This document shows positions 57,754 through 62,545 of a DNA stretch of 64,000 bases, piece after piece. This DNA is from Acestrorhynchus altus (lineage: Eukaryota; Chordata; Actinopteri; Characiformes; Acestrorhynchidae): NCBI GenBank assembly GCA_034509495.1, contig CM067522.1:3591256-3655255 (forward strand). Reading direction: 5' to 3'. The position numbers and the translations under genes are program-made. The notes beneath the pieces were generated by a model. It made no database searches. It was given only the letters and a program-made list of their open reading frames with translations, and was not told the DNA's origin. How positions within the stretch are numbered: the first letter of the stretch is position 1; every line of letters starts with the position of its first letter.

Positions 57754-59142
57754 CGTGTGTGTTCAGTGAAACATATGCAGAAGTTGTCCCTTCCTGCTCT
57801 CACTTATGAACCACAGCTTCCAACTAGTTGCTACCGAGACATGACAGGAACAACCCAAACCCATAATAGTAGCTACAATAGCTGTAAAGTGACAAATACG
57901 TAACAAAAAGCTATAATTTCCAGCTGAAATGGGTCACTGTGGTCAATGCAGGCCTTGTGAACATTCATCCCGTCACCGCAAGCAGATCCATTTGGAGAAT
58001 GTCCAGAGTCTCGCTAGTCATTCGCTGATAATAGCAGCACACTTATTCACCCACAGCGCAGTCGAGCACAGAGCGCCCAACACAAAAAGCTGCCTTTGTT
58101 TCTAAGTTACACAGGGAAGCCTCAAAGTCAGGAGACAGAATGACAAGACTCAGAAAGGACCATGCAAAGAGTTCTGCACCAGCGAGACGTTCTTTAGAAG
58201 CACTAAGGAACTTCGGTTCCTTTGGTTTAAACTTTCAATCAATCATGTTGAACTCTGGTCTGACTGTCTGATCAGTTTAGATGGTTTCCATTCATATTTC
58301 AACCAAACCACACCGTCAGAGTTCCTTCAGAAGTCGACAGAGACTAATCCTTGATGCCCACCAGGGTCTGACCCCCAGCATTCGCACCTGTTCTAATGAA
58401 CCACGAGATTCAGACACAAGATCAATACACAGCTGTCAACTCTGAACACAGCCTTAATCGCCACATCACCCACAACCTGTGTGGAGTTGTTCCGTAATCC
58501 CAAAATCCCAATAGACTTGCTTGGTTTGAGACTCTGTAGGACACACTGCTATCTATAAACATGCTCAAGTTGTCCGTGGTGTTTCGCACGGTGGACACTG
58601 TGCTCGTTACATACAGTGTGTTCTTGAGTCATACAGTGATAGAAACCATATAAGCAGACGCATCAGGCTTGTTTCGACATTCCACTGAAAACATCTGATG
58701 CTGAATTTTGTGGTGAACACGCAGGAAAATATGGGGATTCAGCACAACAGAACAATGAACCACCATTTTCATGTTCAGGGTGCTAGGCAGTTGCTTAGAG
58801 GAGCCCATGGCTACTGATTCTTGGAATGATTTGGTTCTGGTCTAAGAGAACACTTACTTATGCCACTTGGAGATCAGTTTATCTTCATCTCACTTAATAC
58901 CATCGAAAGTGACACCAGTGTAATTGAAGTCATGGTCAGGTTCTTTAATTCAAGCATGTTTTAAGAACTCACCGTTCCTCCATTCGCTGTAGGCTGTAAC
59001 AGAGAAGCGCACACCGTCCACAGTGACAAAGTCTCGCCGAGCCAGCGCCCTCCCACCCGTGTCGTGGTTCTCATGCTCTCTGGTGTCCTCGGTGCACGAG
59101 CCATTTCCTCCACCCACCACTGCCACGAGGGCCCACGCCTGC
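33223..59142 (-). CDS. cemip2: cemip2 (tmem2), cell-surface hyaluronidase, 3' twenty exons
   Basis: In vertebrates CEMIP2/TMEM2 is a type II single-pass membrane protein whose ectodomain binds and fragments extracellular hyaluronan; zebrafish tmem2 mutants have heart and vessel defects (established knowledge). Here 20 minus-strand exons, each with AG acceptor and GT donor, join in one frame to 1,038 codons plus TGA (1,038 aa numbered from the first visible residue). The vertebrate protein is about 1,380 aa, so roughly 345 N-terminal residues, including the membrane anchor and G8 domain, lie past the right edge. Conserved landmarks include STDYSMHQAEEFTLLPC, GEIVDGVDMRAEV, YPIHFHLCGDV, IHHSFSRCVT, NNRVHSNFK, FPIRGFQIYDGP, HSYCSVRGCERVKI and the C-terminal EDYNCPPP...RKDLDLL ending. 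That ending separates it from the paralogue cemip, which ends differently. Several N-glycosylation sequons (NGS, NDT, NFT, NSS, NAS) fit an extracellular protein. No frameshift or stop was seen. Exons are listed separately. Confidence 0.95.
33657..33763 (-). CDS. cemip2: cemip2 exon s (residues 938-974)
   Basis: 107 bp, phase 2 to 1. The acceptor is TGTCCAG|GTCTATC and the donor AAAG|GTTTGT. It encodes SIVLLASRGQPEGF, then QYLVPLGAAKVADLQGKG. This SIVLL(A/S)(S/T)RG strand is diagnostic of the GG domain in CEMIP2. Confidence 0.93.
34357..34502 (-). CDS. cemip2: cemip2 exon r (residues 890-938)
   Basis: 146 bp, phase 0 to 2. The acceptor is GTTGCAG|GTGAAC and the donor CTGCG|GTAAGA. It encodes VNNRRLDLTKPGFFAVFVDA, KVINYSFFPKVDSKMEQRF and KAGIPL, with an NYS sequon. 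It is the core of the C-terminal GG-type lectin domain. Confidence 0.94.
34596..34697 (-). CDS. cemip2: cemip2 exon q (residues 856-889)
   Basis: 102 bp, 34 codons, phase 0 to 0. The acceptor is GTGCAG|CTGGCC and the donor ATCACT|GTGAGG. It encodes LAFSSDPSISYLQTQIKSLS and EERKNDTQAFIT, opening the second GG-type lectin domain. The intron to the next exon is only 93 bases and stays open in one frame, so an ORF caller would wrongly fuse the two exons with extra residues. Confidence 0.92.
35008..35224 (-). CDS. cemip2: cemip2 exon p (residues 783-855)
   Basis: 217 bp, phase 2 to 0. The acceptor is CTCTCAG|GCTGCTG, sitting directly at the end of a (CT)n microsatellite on the minus strand (35,227-35,302 forward GA). 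The donor is CCCAG|GTCAGA. It encodes LLWLYARARHGRRGHSYCS, RGCERVKIMAT, TCNCTAAAYPKHSR and a CSRCGASQ end. The cysteine-rich pattern matches CEMIP2 just before the second GG domain. Confidence 0.95.
35227..35302. repeat. (GA)n microsatellite at exon p acceptor
   Basis: About 75 bases of GA with two ACA interruptions. In the minus-strand transcript it is (CU)n ending one to two bases before the AG acceptor, so it serves as the polypyrimidine tract. Confidence 0.95.
35866..36048 (-). CDS. cemip2: cemip2 exon o (residues 722-783)
   Basis: 183 bp, phase 2 to 2. The acceptor is CTCACAG|GGGGGAC and the donor CTGG|GTAAGA. It encodes GDWALLGLCYPPDTIFQVIS, then NRQSGVFDGMEDYSSVSSL and ERKYFFDKSTG. 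Corresponds to the WIRVGLCYP region of the mammalian protein. Confidence 0.95.
36445..36840 (+). repeat. Interspersed repeat 'GGCAAAAGTATCAGGACACC', near full length
   Basis: Starts TACACTATGTGGGCAAAAGT and continues AAGAGTTTATCCTGCTTTTG, TTGATTGCATTCAGCATTAA and TGGCCTTAGACATAACG, ending GAAGGGGTGTCAATAAACAT. It is one member of the family also at 21.7, 28.4, 38.3 and 51.2 kb. It is intronic in cemip2. Confidence 0.7.
37943..38154 (-). CDS. cemip2: cemip2 exon n (residues 652-722)
   Basis: 212 bp, phase 0 to 2. The acceptor is TTTGCAG|GTGTAT. It encodes VYIKTAGVPNLSLSIIRDEY, PMVLRGIN, QQYQPVLMMSKSYTLHWNG and LSLVNFD. Two overlapping donors occur, GAC|GTGTAA and GACGT|GTAAGC. Only the second keeps the frame into the next exon (giving NFDVGDW), and it has the better consensus, so I used it. 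Confidence 0.94.
38255..38545 (+). repeat. Interspersed repeat, same family as 36.4 kb, 3' part
   Basis: Contains TTGGAGCATTGCTGTGAGGA, ACACCTGGCATTAGGCATGA, AACAGGTTCATGTTTATGTG and TGAATGCGTTCATTAGAAGG. Only 30 bases separate its end from cemip2 exon m. Confidence 0.7.
38578..38793 (-). CDS. cemip2: cemip2 exon m (residues 580-651)
   Basis: 216 bp, 72 codons, phase 0 to 0. The acceptor is CCTTAG|GTCACC and the donor GCTCAG|GTAAGG. It encodes FFGRPGQWFEDNDLDGDKNS, IFHDLDGSVSGYPDTYVARA and IRHPECV, the Asp-rich segment conserved across CEMIP proteins. Confidence 0.95.
38794..39900. other. cemip2 intron, unremarkable
   Basis: Contains a (GAT)n run at 38,975-39,001 and otherwise unique sequence. 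I see no exon or recognisable mobile element. Confidence 0.4.
39900..40165 (+). mobile_element. LINE 3' tail
   Basis: Ends GTGAATTTCCCCTCTGCAGG and ACTAATAAAGGATTATCTTC, the common 3' terminus of fish RTE/Rex-type LINEs ('gaatttccc...ggattaataaag'). No coding part was recognised upstream. Confidence 0.6.
40970..41235 (-). mobile_element. Tc1-like transposase N-terminal relic
   Basis: The minus frame 41,217-41,029 reads TAQLEIPRRSNADLRRMIV and NVHKSGMSLRAVSKQLQIPR, then SSVPKSM: the helix-turn-helix DNA-binding region of a Tc1 transposase, continuing out of frame with RWSGTTEEHPSHK. Confidence 0.75.
41948..42017. repeat. (GT)n microsatellite after exon l donor
   Basis: About 70 bases of pure GT. 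In the cemip2 transcript it is (CA)n starting about 13 bases after the exon l 5' splice site. Confidence 0.95.
42030..42207 (-). CDS. cemip2: cemip2 exon l (residues 520-579)
   Basis: 178 bp, phase 2 to 0. The acceptor is CCTGCAG|GACGTT. The donor CCCAGC|GTGAGTG is followed within about a dozen bases by a (CA)n run on the minus strand (41,948-42,017). It encodes FPIRGFQIYDGPVRLFRSTF, SAVGFNLKNVWQLTPRNN and LSSLSFLPS. Gene assignment is unambiguous. Confidence 0.95.
42281..42386 (+). repeat. 42-bp tandem repeat, 2.5 diverged copies
   Basis: Units starting at 42,281, 42,323 and 42,365 read TGTTTC(T/C)AATAAAGT then ACC or GGCCA(G). The same 42-bp unit forms a cleaner array at 57,458-57,629, 15 kb away. 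Confidence 0.85.
42430..43030 (-). mobile_element. Tc1-like transposase relic
   Basis: Minus strand: CCSQWQREPFTSRG (equivalent to the VAASGTGNI segment at 13.5 kb), then CTKRNVFENLWTDLKRAV, the ENLW-D-KR motif near the end of Tc1 transposases. Stops and shifts abound. It lies in the intron just upstream of exon l. Confidence 0.75.
43414..43569 (-). CDS. cemip2: cemip2 exon k (residues 468-520)
   Basis: 156 bp, phase 2 to 2. The acceptor is CACGCAG|CGATGG and the donor AACAA|GTGAGT. It encodes DGTYPKDVGSSQEVSESLFV, GESKNRGSNGGQNKYWGVGG and a basic RTLPRN segment. It is also a multiple of three. Confidence 0.94.
43772..43801. repeat. (AC)n microsatellite
   Basis: About 30 bases of AC, ending 12 bases before the 36-bp exon j on the forward strand (immediately downstream in the transcript). 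Confidence 0.95.
43813..43848 (-). CDS. cemip2: cemip2 exon j, 36-bp small exon (residues 456-468)
   Basis: A 36-bp exon, phase 2 to 2, encoding FADNGVGLSFA. The acceptor is TCTACAG|CTTTGC and the donor GCAAG|GTACTG. Because 36 is divisible by three, skipping it would remove 12 residues without a frame change. An (AC)n microsatellite lies just downstream on the minus strand at about 43,772-43,801. The residues match the conserved FADNGIGL segment of CEMIP2, so I take it as a real constitutive exon. Confidence 0.92.
44160..44425 (-). repeat. Tandem array of tRNA-B-box-like modules
   Basis: On the minus strand about four units of roughly 51-54 bases follow one another. Each has AAGCT(A/G)C..TGGTT(C/T)AATCA then GGTTGTGGGTTCAATACCC or a variant. 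GGTTCAATACC is a B-box-like word. The minus frame repeats (L/H)WFN(H/Q)(K/R)VV.SIP. No A-tail or full tRNA fold is evident. Confidence 0.7.
44683..44814 (-). CDS. cemip2: cemip2 exon i (residues 412-456)
   Basis: 132 bp, phase 2 to 2. The acceptor is CTTCAG|GTTCCG and the donor TCTGG|GTAAGT. It encodes FRPHEDSDPTKPRVAALID, LISFKNNDLGAWIRGGDI and IIQNS. The GAW-RGGD motif is a hallmark of this family's beta-helix. Confidence 0.95.
44880..45292 (-). mobile_element. Tc1-like transposase relic
   Basis: Minus strand: HHKSAMSLIHFVNNCRFPRS followed by SVQTTLCKSKLLGG (helix-turn-helix), DLDGQERPKNHQSTSPGLEA, STFYISMDYETVFQESNPSS and, out of frame, KHGGGR near 44,900. It is decayed and lies 66 bases upstream of exon i in the transcript. 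Confidence 0.8.
45307..45731. repeat. (CAGA/CAGG)n tetranucleotide array
   Basis: About 425 bases built from CAGACAGACACACAGA and GACAGGCAGGCAGG blocks. It stays open in several frames on both strands purely because of its period, giving 60-200 codon pseudo-ORFs with no biological meaning. Confidence 0.95.
45833..46184. repeat. Cluster of (AC)n, (AC)n and (GT)n microsatellites
   Basis: AC at 45,833-45,906 (about 74 bases) and 46,041-46,098, then GT at 46,147-46,184. The AC and GT tracts are opposite in orientation about 50 bases apart and could form a hairpin. Confidence 0.95.
46480..46990 (-). mobile_element. Probable Tc1-like relic
   Basis: The minus strand reads RPRLTSRPMCGETKGCGDPE and SSSVKHSGVNI, resembling the KHGGG region of a divergent Tc1 transposase. 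A related stretch (CGTTTAACAGATGAGCTGGT) occurs at about 48,400. Weak evidence. Confidence 0.4.
47071..47221. mobile_element. MITE 'TACCGTATTTTC', copy 1
   Basis: A 151-bp element with perfect inverted ends TACCGTATTTTCTGGACTAT and ATAGTCCAGAAAATACGGTA. The interior repeats GGCTTATAAT words. The ends share TA, as expected of a TA-targeting element. It lies in a cemip2 intron. Confidence 0.9.
47516..47604 (-). CDS. cemip2: cemip2 exon h (residues 383-412)
   Basis: 89 bp, phase 0 to 2. The acceptor is GTCTCAG|GCAGGC and the donor GCCAG|GTTAGC. It encodes AGLFIDKGVKTTNASATDPR followed by EYLCLDNNA, matching the mammalian protein almost residue for residue and keeping an N-glycosylation sequon. 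Confidence 0.94.
47742..47788. repeat. (GT)n microsatellite
   Basis: About 47 bases of GT in the intron upstream of exon h. Confidence 0.95.
48591..48731. mobile_element. MITE 'TACCGTATTTTC', copy 2
   Basis: A 141-bp element with ends TACCGTATTTTCCGGACTAT and GATCAGAAAATACGGTA. Same interior plan as copy 1 1.4 kb away and the same orientation (CTTTAA.CCATG in both). Confidence 0.9.
49060..49400 (+). mobile_element. Fish retroelement 3' tail
   Basis: Contains GATGTTGACCAGAGGAGGAT, TTGGTTCCTCTCAAGGTTTC and GAGCTTTTCCTTGCCACTGT, ending TGTTGTATAAAGTGCTAAAT. These words form a very common teleost interspersed 3' tail. The 88-codon frame across it is not a gene. Confidence 0.65.
49957..50085 (-). 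CDS. cemip2: cemip2 exon g (residues 340-382)
   Basis: 129 bp, 43 codons, phase 0 to 0. The acceptor is CCTCCAG|GATGCA and the donor TTCAAG|GTACCT. It encodes DAGIWYIFHNSSTGD, ETKAELTPLGIFYNNRVHSN and FK. The NSS sequon and the NNRVHSNFK motif are typical of CEMIP2. Confidence 0.95.
50120..51190. other. cemip2 intron, nothing recognised
   Basis: Unique sequence with an (AAAC)n run near 50,441-50,463. No exon or mobile element that I can support. Confidence 0.4.
51190..51480 (-). repeat. Interspersed repeat, inverted member of 36.4 kb family
   Basis: The forward strand shows CCATGCCTAATGCTAGACGT, CCTTCTCTGGACAGTAGAGG and ATTCAATCAAATCCTCACTG, reverse complements of words at 38.3 and 36.5 kb. 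Confidence 0.65.
51841..51888. repeat. 12-bp tandem repeat (ATACATATAAAT)n
   Basis: Four near-perfect copies of a 12-bp AT-rich unit. Confidence 0.9.
52087..52156 (-). CDS. cemip2: cemip2 exon f (residues 316-339)
   Basis: 70 bp, phase 2 to 0. It encodes AVSTFWITNPNNNLINNAAA followed by GSQ, a highly conserved segment. The donor is CAG|GTAAAT. The acceptor is ACACTAG|GGCTGTG and is preceded on the minus strand by about 65 bases of TGTG/TGTGTTTG repeat instead of a normal polypyrimidine tract. Skipping it would shift the frame, because 70 is not divisible by three. Confidence 0.94.
52169..52232. repeat. (AC)n / (ACACACAA)n at exon f acceptor
   Basis: Pure AC followed by five ACAAACAC units. 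In the transcript it reads as a UG-rich tract ending about a dozen bases before the exon f 3' splice site. Confidence 0.95.
52823..53028 (-). CDS. cemip2: cemip2 exon e (residues 248-316)
   Basis: 206 bp, phase 0 to 2. The acceptor is TGTGCAG|GTAAGG and the donor TGCAA|GTATGA. It encodes VRDTVGYDTLGHCFFLEDG, IEQRNTFFHNLGLLT, PTDRNDTMCT and PSPATEC, with an NDT sequon. It closely matches the beta-helix region of CEMIP2. Confidence 0.95.
53262..53474 (-). CDS. cemip2: cemip2 exon d (residues 177-247)
   Basis: 213 bp, exactly 71 codons, phase 0 to 0. It encodes GNFTSVHLSQVELKNMGQQ, the histidine motif YPIHFHLCGDV, DQRGGY, and SIHHSFSRCVTIHATNGLL. The donor is CTG|GTGTGT. The acceptor is ATAAAG|ATCCTG, a short non-pyrimidine stretch; upstream of it on the minus strand lies a (CT)n microsatellite (53,484-53,532) that is the only polypyrimidine tract available. 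The sequon NFT is conserved. Confidence 0.94.
53484..53532. repeat. (GA)n microsatellite at exon d acceptor
   Basis: 49 bases of pure GA. In the transcript it is (CU)n ending 10 bases before the exon d start and is the only pyrimidine tract there. Confidence 0.95.
53557..54200 (-). mobile_element. Degraded Tc1-like element with 'CACTTTATTA' inverted ends
   Basis: Left end ATCAAGCACTTTATTAGGGA and right end CATAATAAAGTGTTCAGTGA are inverted copies about 640 bases apart. The interior (CTGTAGCCTTTCTCCCAGCT, CTGAAAATCCCAGGAGATCA, GCAGTTGTAGCCCATCCTCC) corresponds to the antisense of the 5' part of a common fish Tc1-like transposase gene, decayed here. It lies between cemip2 exons c and d. Confidence 0.65.
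54308..54477 (-). CDS. cemip2: cemip2 exon c (residues 120-176)
   Basis: 170 bp, phase 1 to 0. The acceptor is TTTTAG|GAAAGCC and the donor GTCAAG|GTCAGA. It encodes GEIVDGVDMRAEVALLSRN, a cysteine-containing turn (SCYGNNWCQYY) and HDTFGGHVK. This is the start of the parallel beta-helix region shared by CEMIP and CEMIP2. Confidence 0.95.
54485..55700. other. cemip2 intron, nothing recognised
   Basis: Unique sequence with short chance frames (54,968-55,228 plus, 86 codons). No motif or mobile element that I can name. Confidence 0.4.
55722..55804. repeat. (GT)n microsatellite
   Basis: About 83 bases of GT with one TATG interruption. Confidence 0.95.
56129..56317 (-). CDS. cemip2: cemip2 exon b (residues 57-120)
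   Basis: 189 bp, phase 1 to 1. The acceptor is TACAG|GTTTCC and the donor CAAG|GTGCGT. It begins FPISGFQVDAVDQVVLNLQDD and contains GERIVVASTDYSMHQAEEF followed by CPLC, a pair of cysteines conserved in the CEMIP family just before the beta-helix. The exon is intact and very close to the mammalian protein. Confidence 0.95.
56395..56483 (+). mobile_element. tRNA-derived SINE head, next to TTA array
   Basis: CGTGGCCTGGTGGTGAAGGA, GTGTTGCTGGTTCGATTCCC and GGATGTGACTGAAGTGTCC: same A/B-box layout as the 8.3, 21.1 and 23.8 kb copies. It is immediately followed by the (TTA)n array. Confidence 0.65.
56486..56870. repeat. Long (TTA)n trinucleotide array
   Basis: About 385 bases of TTA with scattered ATC, ACT and TTTAA interruptions. 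The poly-Tyr/poly-Ile frame across it is an artefact. Confidence 0.95.
57458..57629 (+). repeat. 42-bp minisatellite, four copies
   Basis: Four head-to-tail units of GTGGCCAGTGAGTGGAAGCA followed by CAAGGTGGGTGTTTCTAATA and AA, nearly identical (one unit has CAAGTTGG). The AATAAAGTGGCCAGTGAGTG core resembles the right end of the element at 53.56-54.2 kb. Confidence 0.95.
57658..57760. repeat. Compound (TA)n-(GT)n microsatellite
   Basis: TA at 57,658-57,702, a short GATA bridge, then GT to about 57,760. Confidence 0.95.
57761..58780. other. cemip2 intron, nothing recognised
   Basis: Unique sequence up to a 'GCTAGGCAGTTGCTTAGAGG' Tc1-family scrap at 58,780-58,840. No exon was seen before exon a at 58,973. 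Confidence 0.4.
58973..59142 (-). CDS. cemip2: cemip2 exon a (residues 1-57 of visible part)
   Basis: 170 bp, entering phase 2 and leaving phase 1. The acceptor is CTCAG|GC and the donor CG|GTGAGT. It encodes QAWALVAVVGGG, an NGS sequon, then RDFVTVDGVRFSVTAYSEW, which matches the end of the first GG-type lectin domain of CEMIP2. It is the most 5' exon I can find. The preceding exon, which should end in a Gly-Phe/Tyr-Arg codon split, was not recognised in the remaining 4.86 kb, so the intron upstream probably continues beyond the window. Confidence 0.92.
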
Positions 59143-59324
59143 CTGAGAACAGAAGTTAAAATGAGTATACATGGATTGGTGTAGTGTGGGGTGCTTGCCT
59201 TGCCAGAGAACCCAACCTTCGCCTGTCACGAGAAAGGTGGTGTTTTTACTCACTATGCTTCACCAACCATGAGCGGTTCCCAAAATCATCACCACCAATC
59301 AACCAGCACGATATGTTCTTGTTT

Positions 59325-59715
59325 CTTCAGTCACTGTCCATTACGGTGGTGGTGTGTTAGTGCATGTTAGTGCATGGTACGAGTGGATCAGACCCAGCGG
59401 TGCTGCTGGAGTGTTTAAACACTGTGACGTAGTTATAAGATGTAAAGGCGGAGACGGAAGCTCATCTGTTTGTGCTGGTCAACTCTGGTCCTTCATCTGT
59501 GCTCACAGGACGCTGCTCACAGACGCTGGATATTTCAGGCTGGTGAGCCGTTCTCAGGCCAGCAGTGACACTGAGGTGTTTAAAAAGTCCAGCAGCCCTG
59601 CTGTGTCTGATCTGTGTCGTACCAGTGCAACACACACTTACACACCACCACTGTGTCGATGTCTCATCGCAGTGCTGAAAATGAACCACCACCCTAATGT
59701 GGTGAATTCCAAGAG
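59325..59715. repeat. Fold-back (palindromic) interspersed repeat
   Basis: The left arm (59,344-59,426) has GGTGGTGGTGTGTTAGTGCA, GAGTGGATCAGACCCAGCGG and TGCTGCTGGAGTGTTTAAAC. The right arm (59,572-59,705) has the inverse: GTTTAAAAAGTCCAGCAGCC, CTGCTGTGTCTGATCTGTGT and ACACACCACCACTGTGTCGA. About 145 bases separate the arms. It lies in the intron upstream of exon a. Confidence 0.75.
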
Positions 59716-59719
59716 TGTG

Positions 59720-60540
59720 CAAAGCAGTAATCAGACCAAAGGGTCTCTATTTTGAAGAAACTAGAATTTAAAACAGTTATTTCACCTTTTTTTTGTTAAG
59801 ATCAAAACTCCACACGTGTTCATTCATAGTTTTGATGCCTTCAGTGAGAATCTACAATGTAAATAGTCATGAAAATACAGAAAACTGAGAATGAGAAGAC
59901 GTGTCCAAACTTTTGGCCTGTACTGTGTATGATTATTAGCAAAAATAATGCGATTATGACGATGCCACTGCAAAGACTGGGAGGATAAACAAGAACGTTT
60001 CCAAATTAAACTAAAAAGCTACTGGAGTTCTCGGAACAAATGGATTGTCCAGACTTCACTGAATGTGCTCAAGATTAAAATCTGAAACCATAAATAATAT
60101 GCTGTGAACAAACCAGCCGTAAGGAAATGAAAACCACAAGATCAGCCGTGACTAAAGAGAAACCTGATGACTAACTGAAGTCTTCCTTGCTTTTACAATG
60201 GCTCGAAACATGGCAGCACAAGGAGAATCACCAAACATCTGTGATTATACTATAGAGGGGAACCCACAGACTCACCAAGGCCTGTTTTTAAGAAATAAAA
60301 CTAAACTTAGGTTTTATTTAAAATAATAATGAACGGAGAATTATGACGTGCATCACAGTACAGGGGTCACAATTTGATATACAGCAATATATTGCAATAC
60401 TGTTAGCAATTTGTGGGATGCTTTGATAGTTTCACAGACCTGTCACACATTCCAGATGTTTTCAGAAGATCTTTGTCTAATAAAACTCTAATATGAGATC
60501 TGAACACAGAAATCAATTATTATATATGTTTTTGGCTACA
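59720..60540. other. Intron, nothing recognised
   Basis: Contains a Tc1-like terminus word (CCAAACTTTTGGCCTGTACT) near 59,905 and otherwise unique AT-leaning sequence. Confidence 0.4.
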
Positions 60541-60810
60541 AAATCACACTTTTTGTCGGTAGCTGGTTTGAGACTGTCTAAGCTGGTCTTCAATGGTGAA
60601 AGTGCTTTAATAGCTGGTCATCCAATCATCTGGTAGGTATGAAACTGCATATCCAAGACCCATATCTCCAGGATAGGCTATGTCTTAGCCAGTTTGACCA
60701 ACTTCACCTTGATAGCAAGAGGAAAGCAGCCCACTGTTGGCCTGCGGATTGCTGGTGGTCCACTTGCACTTTGCTCAGCATTTCTGGGTGGTCCACGGGT
60801 GGTCAAACCA
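60540..60810. repeat. Interspersed repeat fragment with inverted partner at 63.05 kb
   Basis: TAGCTGGTTTGAGACTGTCT and AGCTGGTC words, followed by GGTGGTCCACTTGCACTTTG and CTCAGCATTTC. The inverse of the latter (GAAATGCTGAGCAAAATGTC, AGTGGACCATCAGTGGGCCA) is at 63,055-63,110. Confidence 0.55.
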
Positions 60811-61299
60811 AAATCCACCTTTTATTATTCAGGGTATATTGGTTTATCTTTCTGCCGTCATACAGGATGTTGTAAATTAGTTAATCATTTGTCACTCAGT
60901 ACGGCATCAACATATTGTCTTTGTTTATTTTCTAAAATAAAACTCTCTGTGCATTTAAAATGTGCTTGAGGAGGTTAAAACGCAGGATGATCTTGTATGT
61001 AGGAGAACAATACGGGTGGTACCTGCAGTGGCAAACAGTCAGCAGGTCGTAAACCTTATCAGTCCAGCGAATCGTTTTGCTATCTCGGGAGGTGGCCAAG
61101 CTATGTTCCTCAGTAAGGAACAAGATAGGTGATGAGTCACCATGCAGTGTTCTAGACAACACTTCATAATCACAGCTGGCTCCAGTTGTGGAGATAACCA
61201 AGATGATTCATTCCTGATCCATTTTGGGCTAGTAATAAGGAACCCCCATTCTTTCTCTCGCTCTGTCTCTTCCACATACCAAAGGGTGATGTTCAGTCT

Positions 61300-61824
61300 T
61301 TGGCCAGGCAGGAAGCTGAAGCTTTGAAATCAGTGATGACGCAGTGCTTTCCTGTGAAGTTTGAGGTTAAGAGGAACGTGGTTAAGCAGCCGGGGACTTC
61401 TGATATTAGTGCTACTGCTGCTCCTACACATTTAAAGCGCTTCAACTGGTGTCAGTTCCATTTTCGGTCACAGCTCTGCAAAGTATTTCAGGCTGGGTTC
61501 GCAAGCAAACTCTACACGCACGTGCGGCTCAGGCGTACAGAACCTCATCAACTGCAGCATCAAGAAGAAAATGAAATCAATCTCACCGAAGGTTATATAA
61601 AGTTCAAATCGGCTGAAGAACAAAAACTTTGGCCTCACAAGCAACCAATAAAGCAAGCTCAACTTCCAATTAGGCCTCAGGGCCCAAGCTTAGGAAAGCG
61701 GAAAGGCACTGGGATCAGGGTGGACTCCTTTGTCCTCCAGCTTTCCTTCTACTTACAAGCATCTACATCCAAGCTCAAGTCACATCACTGTGCTCATCAG
61801 GCTCCAGTCGTGGTTGATTATTAA
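61300..61824 (+). other. Unrecognised 174-codon open frame
   Basis: A plus-strand frame starting MARQEAEALKSVMTQCFPVK and ending HCAHQAPVVVDY, antisense to the cemip2 intron. I recognise no domain, signal peptide or membrane segment, and no splice or promoter context. It is the longest non-repeat open frame outside cemip2 but may be chance or an old mobile-element fragment. Confidence 0.15.
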
Positions 61825-62039
61825 AGACGTGGGGAGGAGGACGAACCCACGTCAGGCTTCAGGATGGCTGGTAATGTTTTTGTGTTTCATCAAATGTCAA
61901 AACACACAAAAAGCCGATTTTGAAGAGATTTAATGGTTTCGAAAGCTAAACATTACGACACTAATATGATGAAAACACTGTCTGATGCCTGAGACATTCT
62001 TTTTTGGTAGGTTTGCTCATCTACTGTCATAGCTTTACA

Positions 62040-62545
62040 TTATAATACCATTTACGGCATTTATCAGACGCCCTTCTCCAGAGCGACGTACAGAAGTGCT
62101 TTGCTGTTCACTGAGAATATCCTTAGCTAGTAGACGAGGCTGGAATCTAGAGATTCCTCACACTTAGATCCTGCTGAACAAAAGTCTTAATGGAGTTAAA
62201 TACTCCTGAAACAGATGAGTCTTCAGTCTGCGTTTGAAGACAGTGAGGGACTCAGCTGTTCGGACTCCCAGAAGAAGTTTGTTCCACCATTTTGGTTCCA
62301 GAACAGAAAAGAGCCTGGATGCATGTTTTCTTTGCATTCTGAGGGACGGTGGGTCAAGTCGAGTTGTACTTGAAGCTCGAAGGGCTCTTGGTACAGCTCG
62401 AGTTTTGACCATTGACATCATGTATGGAGGGGATGGTCCATTTTTGGCTTTGTAGGTCAGCATCGGGGTTTTGAATCTGATGTTCAGCTACAGGGAGCCG
62501 ATGAAGGGAACGCAGCAGAGGAGAGGACATATGCCTTTCCATGTT
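62040..62545 (-). mobile_element. LINE 3' end (L2/Rex-like ORF tail and 3' UTR)
   Basis: Minus strand: RSLHRLPVAEHQIQ, then after a shift MLTYKAKNGPSPPYMMSMVK, ASRLFSVLEPKWWNKLLLGV and RTAESLTVFKRRLKTHLFQE. The 3' tail reads TACGTCGCTCTGGAGAAGGG and CGTCTGATAAATGCCG near 62,055-62,095, a hallmark of fish LINE tails. It is a 5'-truncated, decayed copy. Confidence 0.85.
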
